A stretch of 64,000 nucleotides of DNA, taken from positions 372,001 to 436,000 of the forward strand of contig JBASFK010000002.1 of NCBI GenBank assembly GCA_049652985.1. The letters run 5' to 3'. The stretch's first letter is position 1, and the number at the start of each line of letters is the position of its first letter. Made by a program: the position numbers and the translations under genes. Below, in pieces: positions 1 through 8,917 of the stretch. Under the pieces are notes generated by a model. It was given only the letters and a program-made list of their open reading frames with translations. It did no database searches and had not been told where the DNA came from. This stretch comes from UBA7657 sp049652985. GTDB lineage: Bacteria; Pseudomonadota; Alphaproteobacteria; Micavibrionales; Micavibrionaceae.

Positions 1-1236
1 ACCCCCGGGCCTTCCAAGACAACGATTGCGCTTTTCAATTACGGCGGCGGCATGCGCGGGCTGATCCCGGCACATTTCATGGCGCGGATCGAACAGGTCA
101 CCGGCCTGCACATGACCGACATGGTCGATATTTTCACGGGCCCGTCGACGGGTGCGATTTTGAACGCGGCGCTGAACATGCCCTCGCCCAACGATCCGAC
201 GCGGCCGAAATACAAAGCTGCGCAGATGGTGCAGTTCTACGAGCGCGAGGGGCTGAAGATTTTTCCGCCGGACAGGTTCCGCGAGTTCCGCGCCTTCGTG
301 CATGATTTCAACAACCGCACGATGAAGATCGGGCAGATGAAAAAATTGTTCCGGCAGGGTCATTATCATCCGGGGCATTTGCAGAAATCGCTGCGCGCGA
401 TGTACGGTGACGCGAAACTGACGGACACGCTAAAAAGCCTGATCATCCCGGTTTACAATCTTGACGGCGACGGGCTGCAGGCGGTCGAAGAAGTTGGCGA
501 AACCGGCAACGCGCCCGTGCACACGCAGAATAACTTCGTCGATCAGGGCGGATACGCGGTGTGGCTCAAGAATATCAAGACCGGCATGGCGTTATACCCG
601 ACGCCGGATGTTTCGCTTTATGACGCGATTCTCGCGAGCTGCGCCGCGCCGACCTATTTCCCCTGCCACAATTTCACGGTCGTGTACGGCAAGAACCGGC
701 GCAAGACGATTGAGTATGCCGGGATCGACGGCAGCATTTTCGACAACCCGTGCATCAGCTATCACGGCGCGATCCGTCAGCACGTGCCGCCGGATTCAAA
801 ACTGGTGATGATTATCCTCGGGACCGGGCACACGCTGCGCTCGTTCAAGAAGGATGACTGGAACAGTTTCGGCGGGCTTGGTGTCGTCGACCCGACCAAC
901 GACCTGCCGCTGATTAATATTCTCTTCCACGCGTCGGAGACGGCGCTGATCGAGAGTTTTGCGCAGGAAATGAAGGGAAATATCTATACCTTCAATAAAT
1001 CGCTGATCCCGGAGATCAATAACCCGAAAAGCCCCAGCACGCAGATCGACGATGCGCGGCCCGAGAACCTGAAAAAGCTGAAAAATTTCTTCGAGGAGAC
1101 GCTTGAGGAAAACAGGAACAGCTTCGACGAGATTTGCCATATCCTCGTCAGCAACCGTGATCAGAACGTAACCGAGAAAAGAACACTGCTGAAAGACATG
1201 CGCAGGTTTTTCAGTTTCGGGAAAATAAGGGCCTAG
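1..1236 (+). CDS. Patatin-like phospholipase (5' end outside window)
   Basis: Patatin-family lipid acyl hydrolase, which uses a Ser-Asp dyad to release fatty acids from lipids. The reading frame is open to base 1, so the real start lies upstream; the first internal ATG at 52 falls inside the oxyanion loop (NYGGGMRG) and cannot be the true start. The nucleophile elbow is visible as FTGPSTGAI (G-x-S-x-G), and the catalytic Asp as AGIDGSIFDNP. About 411 residues are present. The C-terminal part, after the Asp motif, is rich in charged residues and has no recognised domain. The stop overlaps the convergent aminotransferase stop in a CTAG. Substrate and location are not determined by the sequence; no signal peptide can be judged because the N-terminus is missing. 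Confidence 0.9.
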   Translation, partial: TPGPSKTTIALFNYGGGMRGLIPAHFMARIEQVTGLHMTDMVDIFTGPSTGAILNAALNMPSPNDPTRPKYKAAQMVQFYEREGLKIFPPDRFREFRAFVHDFNNRTMKIGQMKKLFRQGHYHPGHLQKSLRAMYGDAKLTDTLKSLIIPVYNLDGDGLQAVEEVGETGNAPVHTQNNFVDQGGYAVWLKNIKTGMALYPTPDVSLYDAILASCAAPTYFPCHNFTVVYGKNRRKTIEYAGIDGSIFDNPCISYHGAIRQHVPPDSKLVMIILGTGHTLRSFKKDDWNSFGGLGVVDPTNDLPLINILFHASETALIESFAQEMKGNIYTFNKSLIPEINNPKSPSTQIDDARPENLKKLKNFFEETLEENRNSFDEICHILVSNRDQNVTEKRTLLKDMRRFFSFGKIRA

Positions 1237-2453
1237 GCCGCTTTCGCCTTGCCCTGCAGCGCCGCGCAGGCGCGCTGGATACGCTTGCAAGCATCTTCAA
1301 GAACTTTATCCGACGTCGCGTATGAAATGCGGAAGAACGGCGAAAGACCGAACGCCGCGCCGTGCACGCAGGCCACGCCTTCGGATTCCAGCAGGTAATT
1401 GGCGAAATCCTCGTCGGTCTGGATGGTTTTTCCTTCCGGCGTTGTCTTGCCGATGACGCCCGCGCAGGATGGATAAACGTAGAATGCGCCTTCGGGCGTG
1501 CGGCAGGAGATTCCTTCCACCTCGTTCAGCATTTTCACGACGAGATCGCGGCGGCGACGGAAACTTTCATTACGCTCTTTCAAGAAAGACTGGTCGCCGT
1601 TCAGTGCGGCGACGGAGGCTTCCTGCGAGATCGATGATGGGTTCGACGTGCTCTGGCTCTGGATGATGCTGATGGCCTTGACCAGTTCTTTCGGCCCGGC
1701 GCCGAAACCGATGCGCCAGCCGGTCATGGAATAGGATTTGGACACACCATTGACGGTGAAGGTGCGGTCGAACAGGCCGGGCTCCACTTCGGCAGGCGTG
1801 CAGAATTTGAAGCCGTCATAAACGATATGCTCGTAAATGTCGTCGGTCATGACATAGACATGTTTGTGGCGCAGCAGGACATCCGTGAGCGCCTTCATCT
1901 CGGCGCGCGTATAGGCCGCGCCGGACGGATTGGACGGTGAATTCAGGATGATCCATTTCGTTTTCTTCGTGATCGCGTTTTCAAGATCGGCAGGCTGAAG
2001 CTTGAAGCCGTTTTCCTCGGTGCAATCGATAAAAACCGGCGTGCCTTCCGCCAGCAGGACCATATCCGGGTATGACACCCAGTACGGCGCGGGGATGATG
2101 ACTTCATCACCCGGGTTGAGCGAGGCCATGAGCGCGTTATAGAGCACCTGCTTGCCGCCGGTGCCGACGGTGATGTTTTCGCGTTTGTATTCGAGATTAT
2201 TGTCGCGTTTAAATTTGCCGATGATGGCGTCTTTCAGTTCGGGCGTGCCGTCAACCGCGGTGTATTTGGTTTTGTTCGCCTTAATGGCAGCAAAGGCCGC
2301 TTCCTTGATGAAATCTGGGGTCGGGAAATCGGGCTCGCCCGCCGAGAGGCCGATAATATCCTTGCCGGCGGCCTTGAGTTCGGCAGCCTTGTTGGTGGCG
2401 GCCAGCGTGGGCGAAGGCTTGATACGGCCAAGACGGTCAGCGACGAGGGACAT
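1233..2453 (-). CDS. aspC: Aspartate/prephenate-type aminotransferase, fold type I
   Basis: PLP-dependent aminotransferase of the Ib subgroup common in alphaproteobacteria (aspartate, often also prephenate, as amino donor/acceptor). 406 residues, the usual family length. The N-terminal RIKPSPTLAATNKA and GLSAGEPDFPTP segments are typical. The PLP-binding lysine is K239 in NGVSKSYSMTGWRIG, with the pyridine-contacting Asp in MTDDIYEHIVYDG and the substrate-carboxylate Arg in the FFRISYA segment near the end. ATG start. It converges with the patatin gene; the two stops share a CTAG. Cytoplasmic amino-acid metabolism. Symbol assigned by family; substrate preference between aspartate and prephenate is not resolved. 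Confidence 0.93.
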   Translation of the reverse strand: MSLVADRLGRIKPSPTLAATNKAAELKAAGKDIIGLSAGEPDFPTPDFIKEAAFAAIKANKTKYTAVDGTPELKDAIIGKFKRDNNLEYKRENITVGTGGKQVLYNALMASLNPGDEVIIPAPYWVSYPDMVLLAEGTPVFIDCTEENGFKLQPADLENAITKKTKWIILNSPSNPSGAAYTRAEMKALTDVLLRHKHVYVMTDDIYEHIVYDGFKFCTPAEVEPGLFDRTFTVNGVSKSYSMTGWRIGFGAGPKELVKAISIIQSQSTSNPSSISQEASVAALNGDQSFLKERNESFRRRRDLVVKMLNEVEGISCRTPEGAFYVYPSCAGVIGKTTPEGKTIQTDEDFANYLLESEGVACVHGAAFGLSPFFRISYATSDKVLEDACKRIQRACAALQGKAKAA

Positions 2454-2525
2454 TGCTCAACACTCCATAAAACGACCGCAGCATATGGCAACAAATCCCG
2501 TGAATCAAGCGAGCTGTAAGAGCCT

Positions 2526-3473
2526 TTAAACAGCGTCCGGGCGCACGAAAGATTTGATATTGGTCAAATCGGGTTTTGTATCGAACGTAATTTCATTTTT
2601 ATCGAAGAAATTTTTGAGCGGTTTGAGCAGCGGGTTTTGCAGCGCGGTTTGAATATAGGCTTGCGTGCGCGGGATATATTGCAGATAGCCGGTTTTGTGA
2701 TCCTTGGCGGCCATTTTTATAAACTGGCCGACGACGCGGCAATGGAACTGGGTGGCGAGGACGCGGTAGGCGGGATCGCGGGGCGCATATTTCTCCTGGA
2801 TGGCGAGCGGGACGTCGGTGCGGACGTCTTCCAGCAGGTTGCCGAGGTCGTAAAGCGCGGGGCCCTTCATCGCACCCTGAAAATCGAGAATACCGCAACG
2901 TTTCAGACCTTTTTCACCGGGCAGGAACATCAGGTTTTCGACATGGAAATCGGCGTGGATGAATTTTTCCGGCGATGGGGGGATGTTTTTTTCGATTTCG
3001 GCCCATGCATTTAAATATTCTTCAGCCAAACCGTCAGGATTTTTTGCGTGTTTGACGGTCGGCGCGTACCAATCGATGACGCGGCGGTGACCCTTGTGCA
3101 CGTTGCTGTCGTAATAGCCCGGCAATGCGGGCAATGAACCTGCCGCGCGGAGATGATTCAGGACATCGGCGGCGAGTGCGTAGAGTTCGCCGGGGTTTTC
3201 TTTTGCGAGCGCCTTTTTGAATGTGAGGTCGCCGAAATCCTCGATGATGAGATAGTTTTTTTCTTTTTCGTAGATTTCCGGTGCACTCAGGCCGGCTTCG
3301 TTCAGCCACCCGGCGATGCGGATATAGTCGTCCAAATTATGATCACCGCGCGAACAGTCCATGAGGATGGCGGTGCGACCGTTTTTTTCGATGCGGGAAT
3401 AGCTGCGCGTGGAAGCATCCTGCCCCACCGGGGATAAAATCGTCCAACCCTTGGGAGAAACGGCAGGCTTCAC
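2526..3473 (-). CDS. APH-family phosphotransferase, AmgK-like sugar kinase
   Basis: Kinase of the aminoglycoside phosphotransferase fold. The Brenner-type catalytic loop is FIHADFHVENLMFLP and the metal-binding segment is ILDFQGAMKGPALYDL; a nucleotide-loop-like region VGQDASTRSYSRI lies near the N-terminus. This pattern matches AmgK-type anomeric N-acetylmuramate/N-acetylglucosamine kinases of peptidoglycan recycling, but the partner nucleotidyltransferase (MurU) is not adjacent, so the substrate is inferred only. I place the start at a GTG 4 nt after the stop of the upstream gene (315 aa). The frame remains open further upstream, but that part only shadows the preceding gene. Likely co-transcribed with the 134-aa gene. 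Confidence 0.75.
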   Translation of the reverse strand: MKPAVSPKGWTILSPVGQDASTRSYSRIEKNGRTAILMDCSRGDHNLDDYIRIAGWLNEAGLSAPEIYEKEKNYLIIEDFGDLTFKKALAKENPGELYALAADVLNHLRAAGSLPALPGYYDSNVHKGHRRVIDWYAPTVKHAKNPDGLAEEYLNAWAEIEKNIPPSPEKFIHADFHVENLMFLPGEKGLKRCGILDFQGAMKGPALYDLGNLLEDVRTDVPLAIQEKYAPRDPAYRVLATQFHCRVVGQFIKMAAKDHKTGYLQYIPRTQAYIQTALQNPLLKPLKNFFDKNEITFDTKPDLTNIKSFVRPDAV

Positions 3474-3477
3474 TTCT

Positions 3478-3882
3478 TTACTTGTCTTTTTTGGATTTGG
3501 AACGGGTGTTGGCCAGTTTTTTGATGGCCTCGATGTGATCCTGCGACGCGCTTTTGCGGCGGGCGGGCTGATCCTCGAAGCCGAAGACGGTGGCGTGATC
3601 GTCGACGACGGCCTTGAGCAATTCCATGCCGAATTTTTCCTGGGAATTTTTGCCCTTGATCTTGCGGGCGAGCGGCTCCAGCGATTTCGCTTTTTCGCTG
3701 CGGCCCGAAGCGACGCGCTCAACGTTGTAGGCGACGATGCTTTTCAGGTTTGGGCCGACCAGCGCGCGCATGAGCCGTTCATCTTCCAGCGCCCATTCGA
3801 GAACCTGCTTGGTGGCCTTGACGTTATTGCCCTTGGACATTTTAAGCGCATCCCGGATGTAGCGTTCGGCGTATTCGGACAT
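3478..3882 (-). CDS. Conserved hypothetical protein, 134 aa
   Basis: Soluble, charged, mostly helical-looking protein with a lysine-rich C-terminus (NTRSKSKKDK). No domain recognised, no signal peptide or membrane segment. The frame is strongly coding, starts with ATG behind a reasonable Shine-Dalgarno (caaggagcc on the gene strand), and sits 4 nt upstream of the kinase GTG, suggesting translational coupling and shared transcription. Function unknown. Confidence 0.7.
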   Translation of the reverse strand: MSEYAERYIRDALKMSKGNNVKATKQVLEWALEDERLMRALVGPNLKSIVAYNVERVASGRSEKAKSLEPLARKIKGKNSQEKFGMELLKAVVDDHATVFGFEDQPARRKSASQDHIEAIKKLANTRSKSKKDK

Positions 3883-3931
3883 GGGGCGGCTCCTTGTTTA
3901 TGATCCTTATAATGGCATAGTTTTATTCTCC

Positions 3932-4045
3932 TGTCATCCTGAGCGAAGCGCCATTTGGCGCGTAGTCGAAGGATCTTAGATTTAAGACAATAGGAAATAT
4001 TTAAGATCCTTCGGCTTCGGGCTTCGCCCTACGCTCAGGATGACA
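3932..4045. repeat. Palindromic intergenic repeat, copy 1 (TGTCATCCTGAGCG family)
   Basis: A 114-bp element with near-perfect terminal inverted repeats: it opens with TGTCATCCTGAGCG and closes with CGCTCAGGATGACA. A second inverted pair lies inside (GAAGGATCTTA / TAAGATCCTTC). The transcript could fold into one long interrupted hairpin. It sits between mfd and the 134-aa gene, and its right end runs into mfd, supplying the last codons and the stop (TCATCCTGA on the gene strand). A second copy lies at 48753-48887. Similar ends are known from abundant REP-like or MITE-like elements in many bacterial genomes; mobility is inferred. Confidence 0.9.
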
Positions 4046-7000
4046 ATTGAGAAAGTTCTTTCATCAGGGATTGCACGCCTTTGACACGCTCGGAAGGGCT
4101 GTCCCACTGGCGAATGGCGACGAGTTTCTGATCCTGCGGGCGGAGTTTTACGCCGCCCCGTTTTTCGGCAATCCATTTAAACAGCGCGTCGATATTCGGC
4201 GGGCGGTCCTTGTGGAAACCGATGACGGCGCCCTTGGGCCCTGCTTCGACCTGACCTATCCCGGCCTTGTAGCAAAGCTGTTTGATGGCGACAATGTCGA
4301 GAAGGTTTTCGACTTCTTTGGGCAGCTTGCCGAAGCGGTCGATCAATTCGGCGGCGAAGGATTCAATATCGTCGCCGGTCTCTAAATCGGAGAGGCGGCG
4401 GTAAAGACTCATGCGCACGCCGAGATCCTCGACGTATTTTTCAGGGATAAGAACGGAGGTGCCGATATTGATCTGCGGTGACCATTTGGCTTCGGGCGCT
4501 TCGGTGAAATTGACACCTTCGCGGGCGGCGGCGACGGCTTCCTCTAACATTTGTTGATACAGCTCGACGCCGATTTCGCGGATATGGCCGGATTGCTGGT
4601 CGCCCAGTAAATTTCCGGCGCCGCGAATATCCATGTCGTGGCTGGCGAGTTGAAACCCTGCCCCCAGCGTATCAAGAGTCTCCATGACCTCGAGGCGTTT
4701 CATGGCGTTCGGATTTAAAACCTGGCCGGGCGGCCAGGTGAGATAGGCGTAGGCGCGGACTTTCGAGCGGCCGATGCGACCACGGATCTGGTAGAGCTGC
4801 GCGAGGCCAAACATGTCGGCGCGGTGGATGATCATGGTGTTGGCGGTCGGGATATCGATGCCGCTCTCGATGATATTGGTGGCGAGGAGGATGTCGTACT
4901 GGCCGTCATAGAAGGCGCTCATGCGGTCTTCGAGTTCTGTGGGCGTCATCTGGCCGTGAGCGGAGATGATTTTTACTTCGGGGACGAGGTCTTTCAGGGC
5001 GCGCTGAAGGTCGTCCATGTCCTTGACGCGCGGACAGACATAAAAAGTTTGTCCGCCGCGGTAATGTTCGCGCAAGATTGCTTCGCGGATGACGAGCGGA
5101 TCGTAAGGCAGAATGAAAGTACGGATGGCAAGGCGGTCGACGGGCGGCGTGGCGATGAGGCTCATGTCCTTGACGCCGGAGAGCGACATTTGCAGCGTGC
5201 GGGGGATCGGCGTGGCCGTGAGCGTGAGGACGTGGACGTCGTTCTTGATTTCCTTCAGCCATTCTTTCTGTTTGACGCCGAAGCGTTGTTCTTCATCGAC
5301 GATGAGTAGGCCGAGATTGGAGAATTTTACGCTTTCGCTGAAGAGTGCGTGGGTGCCGATGACAATGGGGACGCTGCCGTCCTTCAGGCCGGCCTTGATT
5401 TTTTCGGCGTCTCGGGCGGCGACCATGCGGGATAACTGCTCGACACGGATGCCGGTTCCAGCAAAGCGTTTCGTGAAATTCTGGAAGTGCTGGCGGGCGA
5501 GCAAAGTGGTGGGAACAACAACAGCGACCTGCGCACCGTCTTTTGCCGCGACATAGGCGGCGCGGAGCGCGACCTCGGTTTTGCCGAAGCCGACATCGCC
5601 GCAGATTAGGCGGTCCATCGGGTGTTCGCTGGCGAGGTCAGCGATGACGTCGTTAATGGCGCGTTCCTGGTCCTCGGTTTCCTGGTACGGGAATTTGGCG
5701 GCGAATTCGTTGTAAATGCTATTATCGATATCGAGTTTTTCGGCTTTGCGAAGCTGGCGAGCGGCGGCGATTTTGAGTAACTGATCGGCCATGATCATCA
5801 GGTCTTTTTTAACTTTTGATTTACGGGCCTGCCAGCCCGCGCCGCCGAGTTTATCGAGTTGAACATTGCCTTCGCTGCTGCCGAAGCGAGAGAGGACTTC
5901 CATGTTTTCGACGGGAACGAACAGGCGGTCGCCGCCCGCATATTCGATCTTGAGGCAATCATGCAACGTGCCCGCGGCCTCGACCGTTTCCAGCGCGACG
6001 AACTGACCGATGCCGTGATCGACGTGGACGACGAGGTCGCCTTCATTCAGGGAAGAGACTTCGGTGAGGAAATTATCCGCCTTGCGGCGTTTTTTGGATT
6101 TGCGCGCGAGGCGGTCACCGAGAATGTCCTGCTCGGTAATGACGGCGAGATCGTCGGCGACGAATCCATGTTCCAGCGCCAGAACGCCGATAGAGACGCC
6201 GTCTATTTTTTTCAGCGATTCAAATTCGGCGGCATTGATACCCGCATGCTGCATGAGGCCCTTCAGGCGCTCTTTCGAGCCCTCGGAATAGGCGGCGATG
6301 AAAATTTTCCTGTTCAGTGAAAGAATATGTTTTTTCAGTTCGCCGAAGACGTCGCCATCTGGCAGCGCGCGGATATCGGCGAAATCACGGCCTTTCCTGG
6401 CTTCGCCGGAAGATTGATCACCGGGTGAGCCGAAGGGAGAGAGCGAAACGGATTTAGCCGTGCGTTCGCGCCATTCCCTGTCCTCTATATAGAGGCGTTC
6501 GACGGGCAGCGGGTGATAGATGGTGCCGGAGAGGCTGACGTCGCTTTTTTTGGCTTTTTTGGTGGAGTCGGTTTCAAGTGTTTTGCGGGCCTGGAAGAAA
6601 TCGCGGATATGTTTGATGCGTTCATCGTGCGCGTCGGCGGCGTGATAATCGAAGCTGACGGAAGCCCCGGGCGCGTAATCGAACAGTGTGTCCACCCCGC
6701 CGTGAAAGAGAGAAAGCCAGTGATCCATGCCGCTGTAGCGGCGGCCTTCGGATACGGCCTCGTAAAGCGGGTCGTCTTTCTGCACGGCGCCGAAGATTTC
6801 GCGGTAGCCGGCGCGGAAACGGGCGATAGAGTCTTCGTCGAGAAAAAATTCGGTGGCAGGCTGGAGCGTAAGCGATTTGATTTTTTCAAGCGTACGTTGC
6901 GTCGCCGGGTCGAACGTGCGGAGCGATTCAATTTCATCGCCAAAAAGGTCCATGCGCACGGGGTTGTCCTGCCCCGGCGGAAACAAATCGATGATGCCGC

Positions 7001-7520
7001 CGCGGATGGCGTATTCGCCTGCCTCGCGCACGGTTTCGGTACGAGAGTACCCGCCGCCCGACAGGAATTTCTGGAGGTTCGCAATATCGAGCTTGCCACC
7101 CAGCGTGGCGATGAGGGCGGCGTTTTCGAGGCTTTTCTTTGGCATCACGCGCTGGATAGCGGCGTTGACGGTAGTGATGAGAATGCGGGGGTAGCGCTCC
7201 GGCTCGCGGTCCCAGGCCAATAACTTCGTCAGGGCTGCGACCCGGCGGGCAACGATATCGCCATTAGGGGAAACCCGGTCGTAAGGAAGGCAGTCCCATG
7301 CAGGGAAAAGGATGACCCGCACATCGGGTGCGAAAAAGGCCAGCAATTCGGCAAGGGTAGCGGCGCGGATATCGTCCAGGGCGATATGGAGCAGGACCTT
7401 GTCCGCAGGCATCAGGGCCCGGGCTTTTTCAGCCAGAATCCGGGCGTCGTGACCCTCGGGCGCGCCATGGATAACGGCGTCCTTGCGGGGGGTGCTGGGC
7501 TGGGGCGCGGCGGTCGGCAA
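4035..7520 (-). CDS. mfd: Transcription-repair coupling factor Mfd
   Basis: Superfamily 2 DNA translocase that removes RNA polymerase stalled at lesions and recruits UvrA. 1161 residues, the normal size. Seen: an N-terminal UvrB-like region (FPAWDCLPYDRVSPN), a CarD-like RNA polymerase-interacting domain (DLVVHVDHGIGQFVAL), Walker A GDVGFGKTE near residue 640, a DEEQ box (IVDEEQRFGVKQ) near 740, TATPIPRTLQMSL, and the TRG/motif VI region (QLYQIRGRIGRSK). The best start is a TTG at 7518-7520; the next in-frame ATG would remove conserved sequence. The last codons and stop come from the palindromic repeat. uvrA, its functional partner, lies at 22 kb. Confidence 0.97.
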   Translation of the reverse strand: MPTAAPQPSTPRKDAVIHGAPEGHDARILAEKARALMPADKVLLHIALDDIRAATLAELLAFFAPDVRVILFPAWDCLPYDRVSPNGDIVARRVAALTKLLAWDREPERYPRILITTVNAAIQRVMPKKSLENAALIATLGGKLDIANLQKFLSGGGYSRTETVREAGEYAIRGGIIDLFPPGQDNPVRMDLFGDEIESLRTFDPATQRTLEKIKSLTLQPATEFFLDEDSIARFRAGYREIFGAVQKDDPLYEAVSEGRRYSGMDHWLSLFHGGVDTLFDYAPGASVSFDYHAADAHDERIKHIRDFFQARKTLETDSTKKAKKSDVSLSGTIYHPLPVERLYIEDREWRERTAKSVSLSPFGSPGDQSSGEARKGRDFADIRALPDGDVFGELKKHILSLNRKIFIAAYSEGSKERLKGLMQHAGINAAEFESLKKIDGVSIGVLALEHGFVADDLAVITEQDILGDRLARKSKKRRKADNFLTEVSSLNEGDLVVHVDHGIGQFVALETVEAAGTLHDCLKIEYAGGDRLFVPVENMEVLSRFGSSEGNVQLDKLGGAGWQARKSKVKKDLMIMADQLLKIAAARQLRKAEKLDIDNSIYNEFAAKFPYQETEDQERAINDVIADLASEHPMDRLICGDVGFGKTEVALRAAYVAAKDGAQVAVVVPTTLLARQHFQNFTKRFAGTGIRVEQLSRMVAARDAEKIKAGLKDGSVPIVIGTHALFSESVKFSNLGLLIVDEEQRFGVKQKEWLKEIKNDVHVLTLTATPIPRTLQMSLSGVKDMSLIATPPVDRLAIRTFILPYDPLVIREAILREHYRGGQTFYVCPRVKDMDDLQRALKDLVPEVKIISAHGQMTPTELEDRMSAFYDGQYDILLATNIIESGIDIPTANTMIIHRADMFGLAQLYQIRGRIGRSKVRAYAYLTWPPGQVLNPNAMKRLEVMETLDTLGAGFQLASHDMDIRGAGNLLGDQQSGHIREIGVELYQQMLEEAVAAAREGVNFTEAPEAKWSPQINIGTSVLIPEKYVEDLGVRMSLYRRLSDLETGDDIESFAAELIDRFGKLPKEVENLLDIVAIKQLCYKAGIGQVEAGPKGAVIGFHKDRPPNIDALFKWIAEKRGGVKLRPQDQKLVAIRQWDSPSERVKGVQSLMKELSQLSS

Positions 7521-7537
7521 AGGGGCGGTTTTCCTTG

Positions 7538-7552
7538 TTAAATGGGCCTTAA
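7538..7552. promoter_or_regulatory. CtrA-type box TTAA-N7-TTAA between mfd and btaA
   Basis: Perfect match to the full CtrA consensus (TTAA, seven bases, TTAA) in the 113-bp divergent gap between mfd and btaA. It ends 9 bp before the putative -35 of btaA and lies 18 bp upstream of the mfd start, so it could affect either gene. The sequence match is direct; regulation by CtrA is inferred from alphaproteobacterial biology. Confidence 0.55.
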
Positions 7553-7560
7553 ATCAGTGT

Positions 7561-7589
7561 TTGTCTTGAGAAGCGTTTTTATATATATA
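7561..7589 (+). promoter_or_regulatory. Putative sigma-70-type promoter of btaAB
   Basis: TTGTCT, a 17-bp spacer, then TATATA within an alternating AT run, 45 bp upstream of the btaA start. A second register of the -10 (TATATT) is possible with a longer spacer. Confidence 0.4.
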
Positions 7590-7633
7590 TTTCCCTCTGT
7601 TGCAAAGGGCGACAAATAAGGGACATAAGCCAG

Positions 7634-8917
7634 ATGGGCGCCAATCCTGCGATTTCAAACCGCGAAATAAACAGTGAAAAGAAACGGCTTCTCGAGGAGG
7701 CCGTGGTTCATGATTTCAAGCCGATCAGCAAGCGCGGGTTTTTAGAGCGGTTGTTCGCTTTTGCGTTCCGTGGTTTCGTGTACCCGCAAATCTGGGAAGA
7801 CCCGGAAGTGGACCTCCCTGCCTTGAAGATCGATGCCGACAGCCGCATCATGACGATCGCGTCCGGCGGCTGCAACGTGATGAATTACCTCACCGAGGGA
7901 CCGCGCCGCGTGAAGGCGGTGGATTTAAACCCCGCGCACGTCGCACTGACGCGCCTGAAGATCACGGCGCTGAAGCACCTGCCGGATTACGAAAGCTTCT
8001 TCAAATTCTTCGGCCATGCCGACACGAAAGAAAATATTCACAACTACGAACAATATATTGCGCCCAACCTCGACCCGTTCTCGAAGAAGTACTGGGAGAG
8101 CTATTCGCTCCTGGATGGCCGCCGCATCAATTATTTCACCAAGAATTTATACCAGTTCGGTTTGCTGGGGCGCTCAATCAGCTTCGTGCATATTTTAGCG
8201 CGCATTTACGGCAAGGACCCGCGCGAGATCCTGAAGGCCCGCACGATGGAAGAACAACGCGAGATTTTCAACAAAACGCTCGGCCCGCTGTTCGACAAGC
8301 CGCTTGTGAAGAAACTTTTCAGCTGGCCGGTTTCGCTTTACGGCCTCGGCATTCCGCCCTCGCAATTCGACGAACTGCAGAAGGTCGCGGATAACGGCGA
8401 TATGGCGCAGCTTCTGAAAGCGCGGCTGGAACGCCTTGCCTGCGACTTCCCGATCCAGGATAATTATTTCGCCTGGCAGGCTTTCGGACGCGGTTACGAC
8501 CGCGAGAACAAGCGCGCCATCCCGCGTTACCTGACCGAAGAGAATTACAACAAGATCAAAAATTACGCCGACCGGGTCGAGGTTTATCACACGTCGATGA
8601 CCGGATTCCTGGAATCGCAACCCGCCGCGAGCCTGGATTGCTATGTGTTCCTCGATGCGCAGGACTGGATGAACAAGGACCAGCTCAACGACCTCTGGAA
8701 CGGCGTGATGCGCACGGCCCGCCCCGGCGCGCGCGTGATCTTCCGCACGGCCGGTGAGGACAGCCCTTTGACCAATGCCCTGCCCGCCGAGATGCTCGGC
8801 AAATGGGCGTACGATCCCGAAGCATCGAAAGAGGCCGTCAAACACGACCGGTCATCGATTTACGGTGGATTCCATGTCTATACCCTCAAGAGCGGCCCGG
8901 AAAAGCCCCGCGCCTGA
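7634..8917 (+). CDS. btaA: BtaA: S-adenosylmethionine:diacylglycerol 3-amino-3-carboxypropyltransferase (DUF3419)
   Basis: First enzyme of betaine-lipid (DGTS) synthesis: it transfers the aminocarboxypropyl group of SAM to diacylglycerol to give DGHS. 427 residues. Family features seen: YPQIWEDPEVDLPALKI near the N-terminus, the SAM-site segment IMTIASGGCNVMNYL, AVDLNPAHVALTRLK, and FVFLDAQDWM-type sequence (CYVFLDAQDWMNKDQLN) in the C-terminal methyltransferase-like fold. The btaB gene starts inside its 3' end, giving a two-gene operon. Betaine lipids replace phospholipids under phosphate limitation in several alphaproteobacteria; no Pho box was recognised upstream. A CtrA-type box lies just upstream. 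Confidence 0.9.
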   Translation: MGANPAISNREINSEKKRLLEEAVVHDFKPISKRGFLERLFAFAFRGFVYPQIWEDPEVDLPALKIDADSRIMTIASGGCNVMNYLTEGPRRVKAVDLNPAHVALTRLKITALKHLPDYESFFKFFGHADTKENIHNYEQYIAPNLDPFSKKYWESYSLLDGRRINYFTKNLYQFGLLGRSISFVHILARIYGKDPREILKARTMEEQREIFNKTLGPLFDKPLVKKLFSWPVSLYGLGIPPSQFDELQKVADNGDMAQLLKARLERLACDFPIQDNYFAWQAFGRGYDRENKRAIPRYLTEENYNKIKNYADRVEVYHTSMTGFLESQPAASLDCYVFLDAQDWMNKDQLNDLWNGVMRTARPGARVIFRTAGEDSPLTNALPAEMLGKWAYDPEASKEAVKHDRSSIYGGFHVYTLKSGPEKPRA

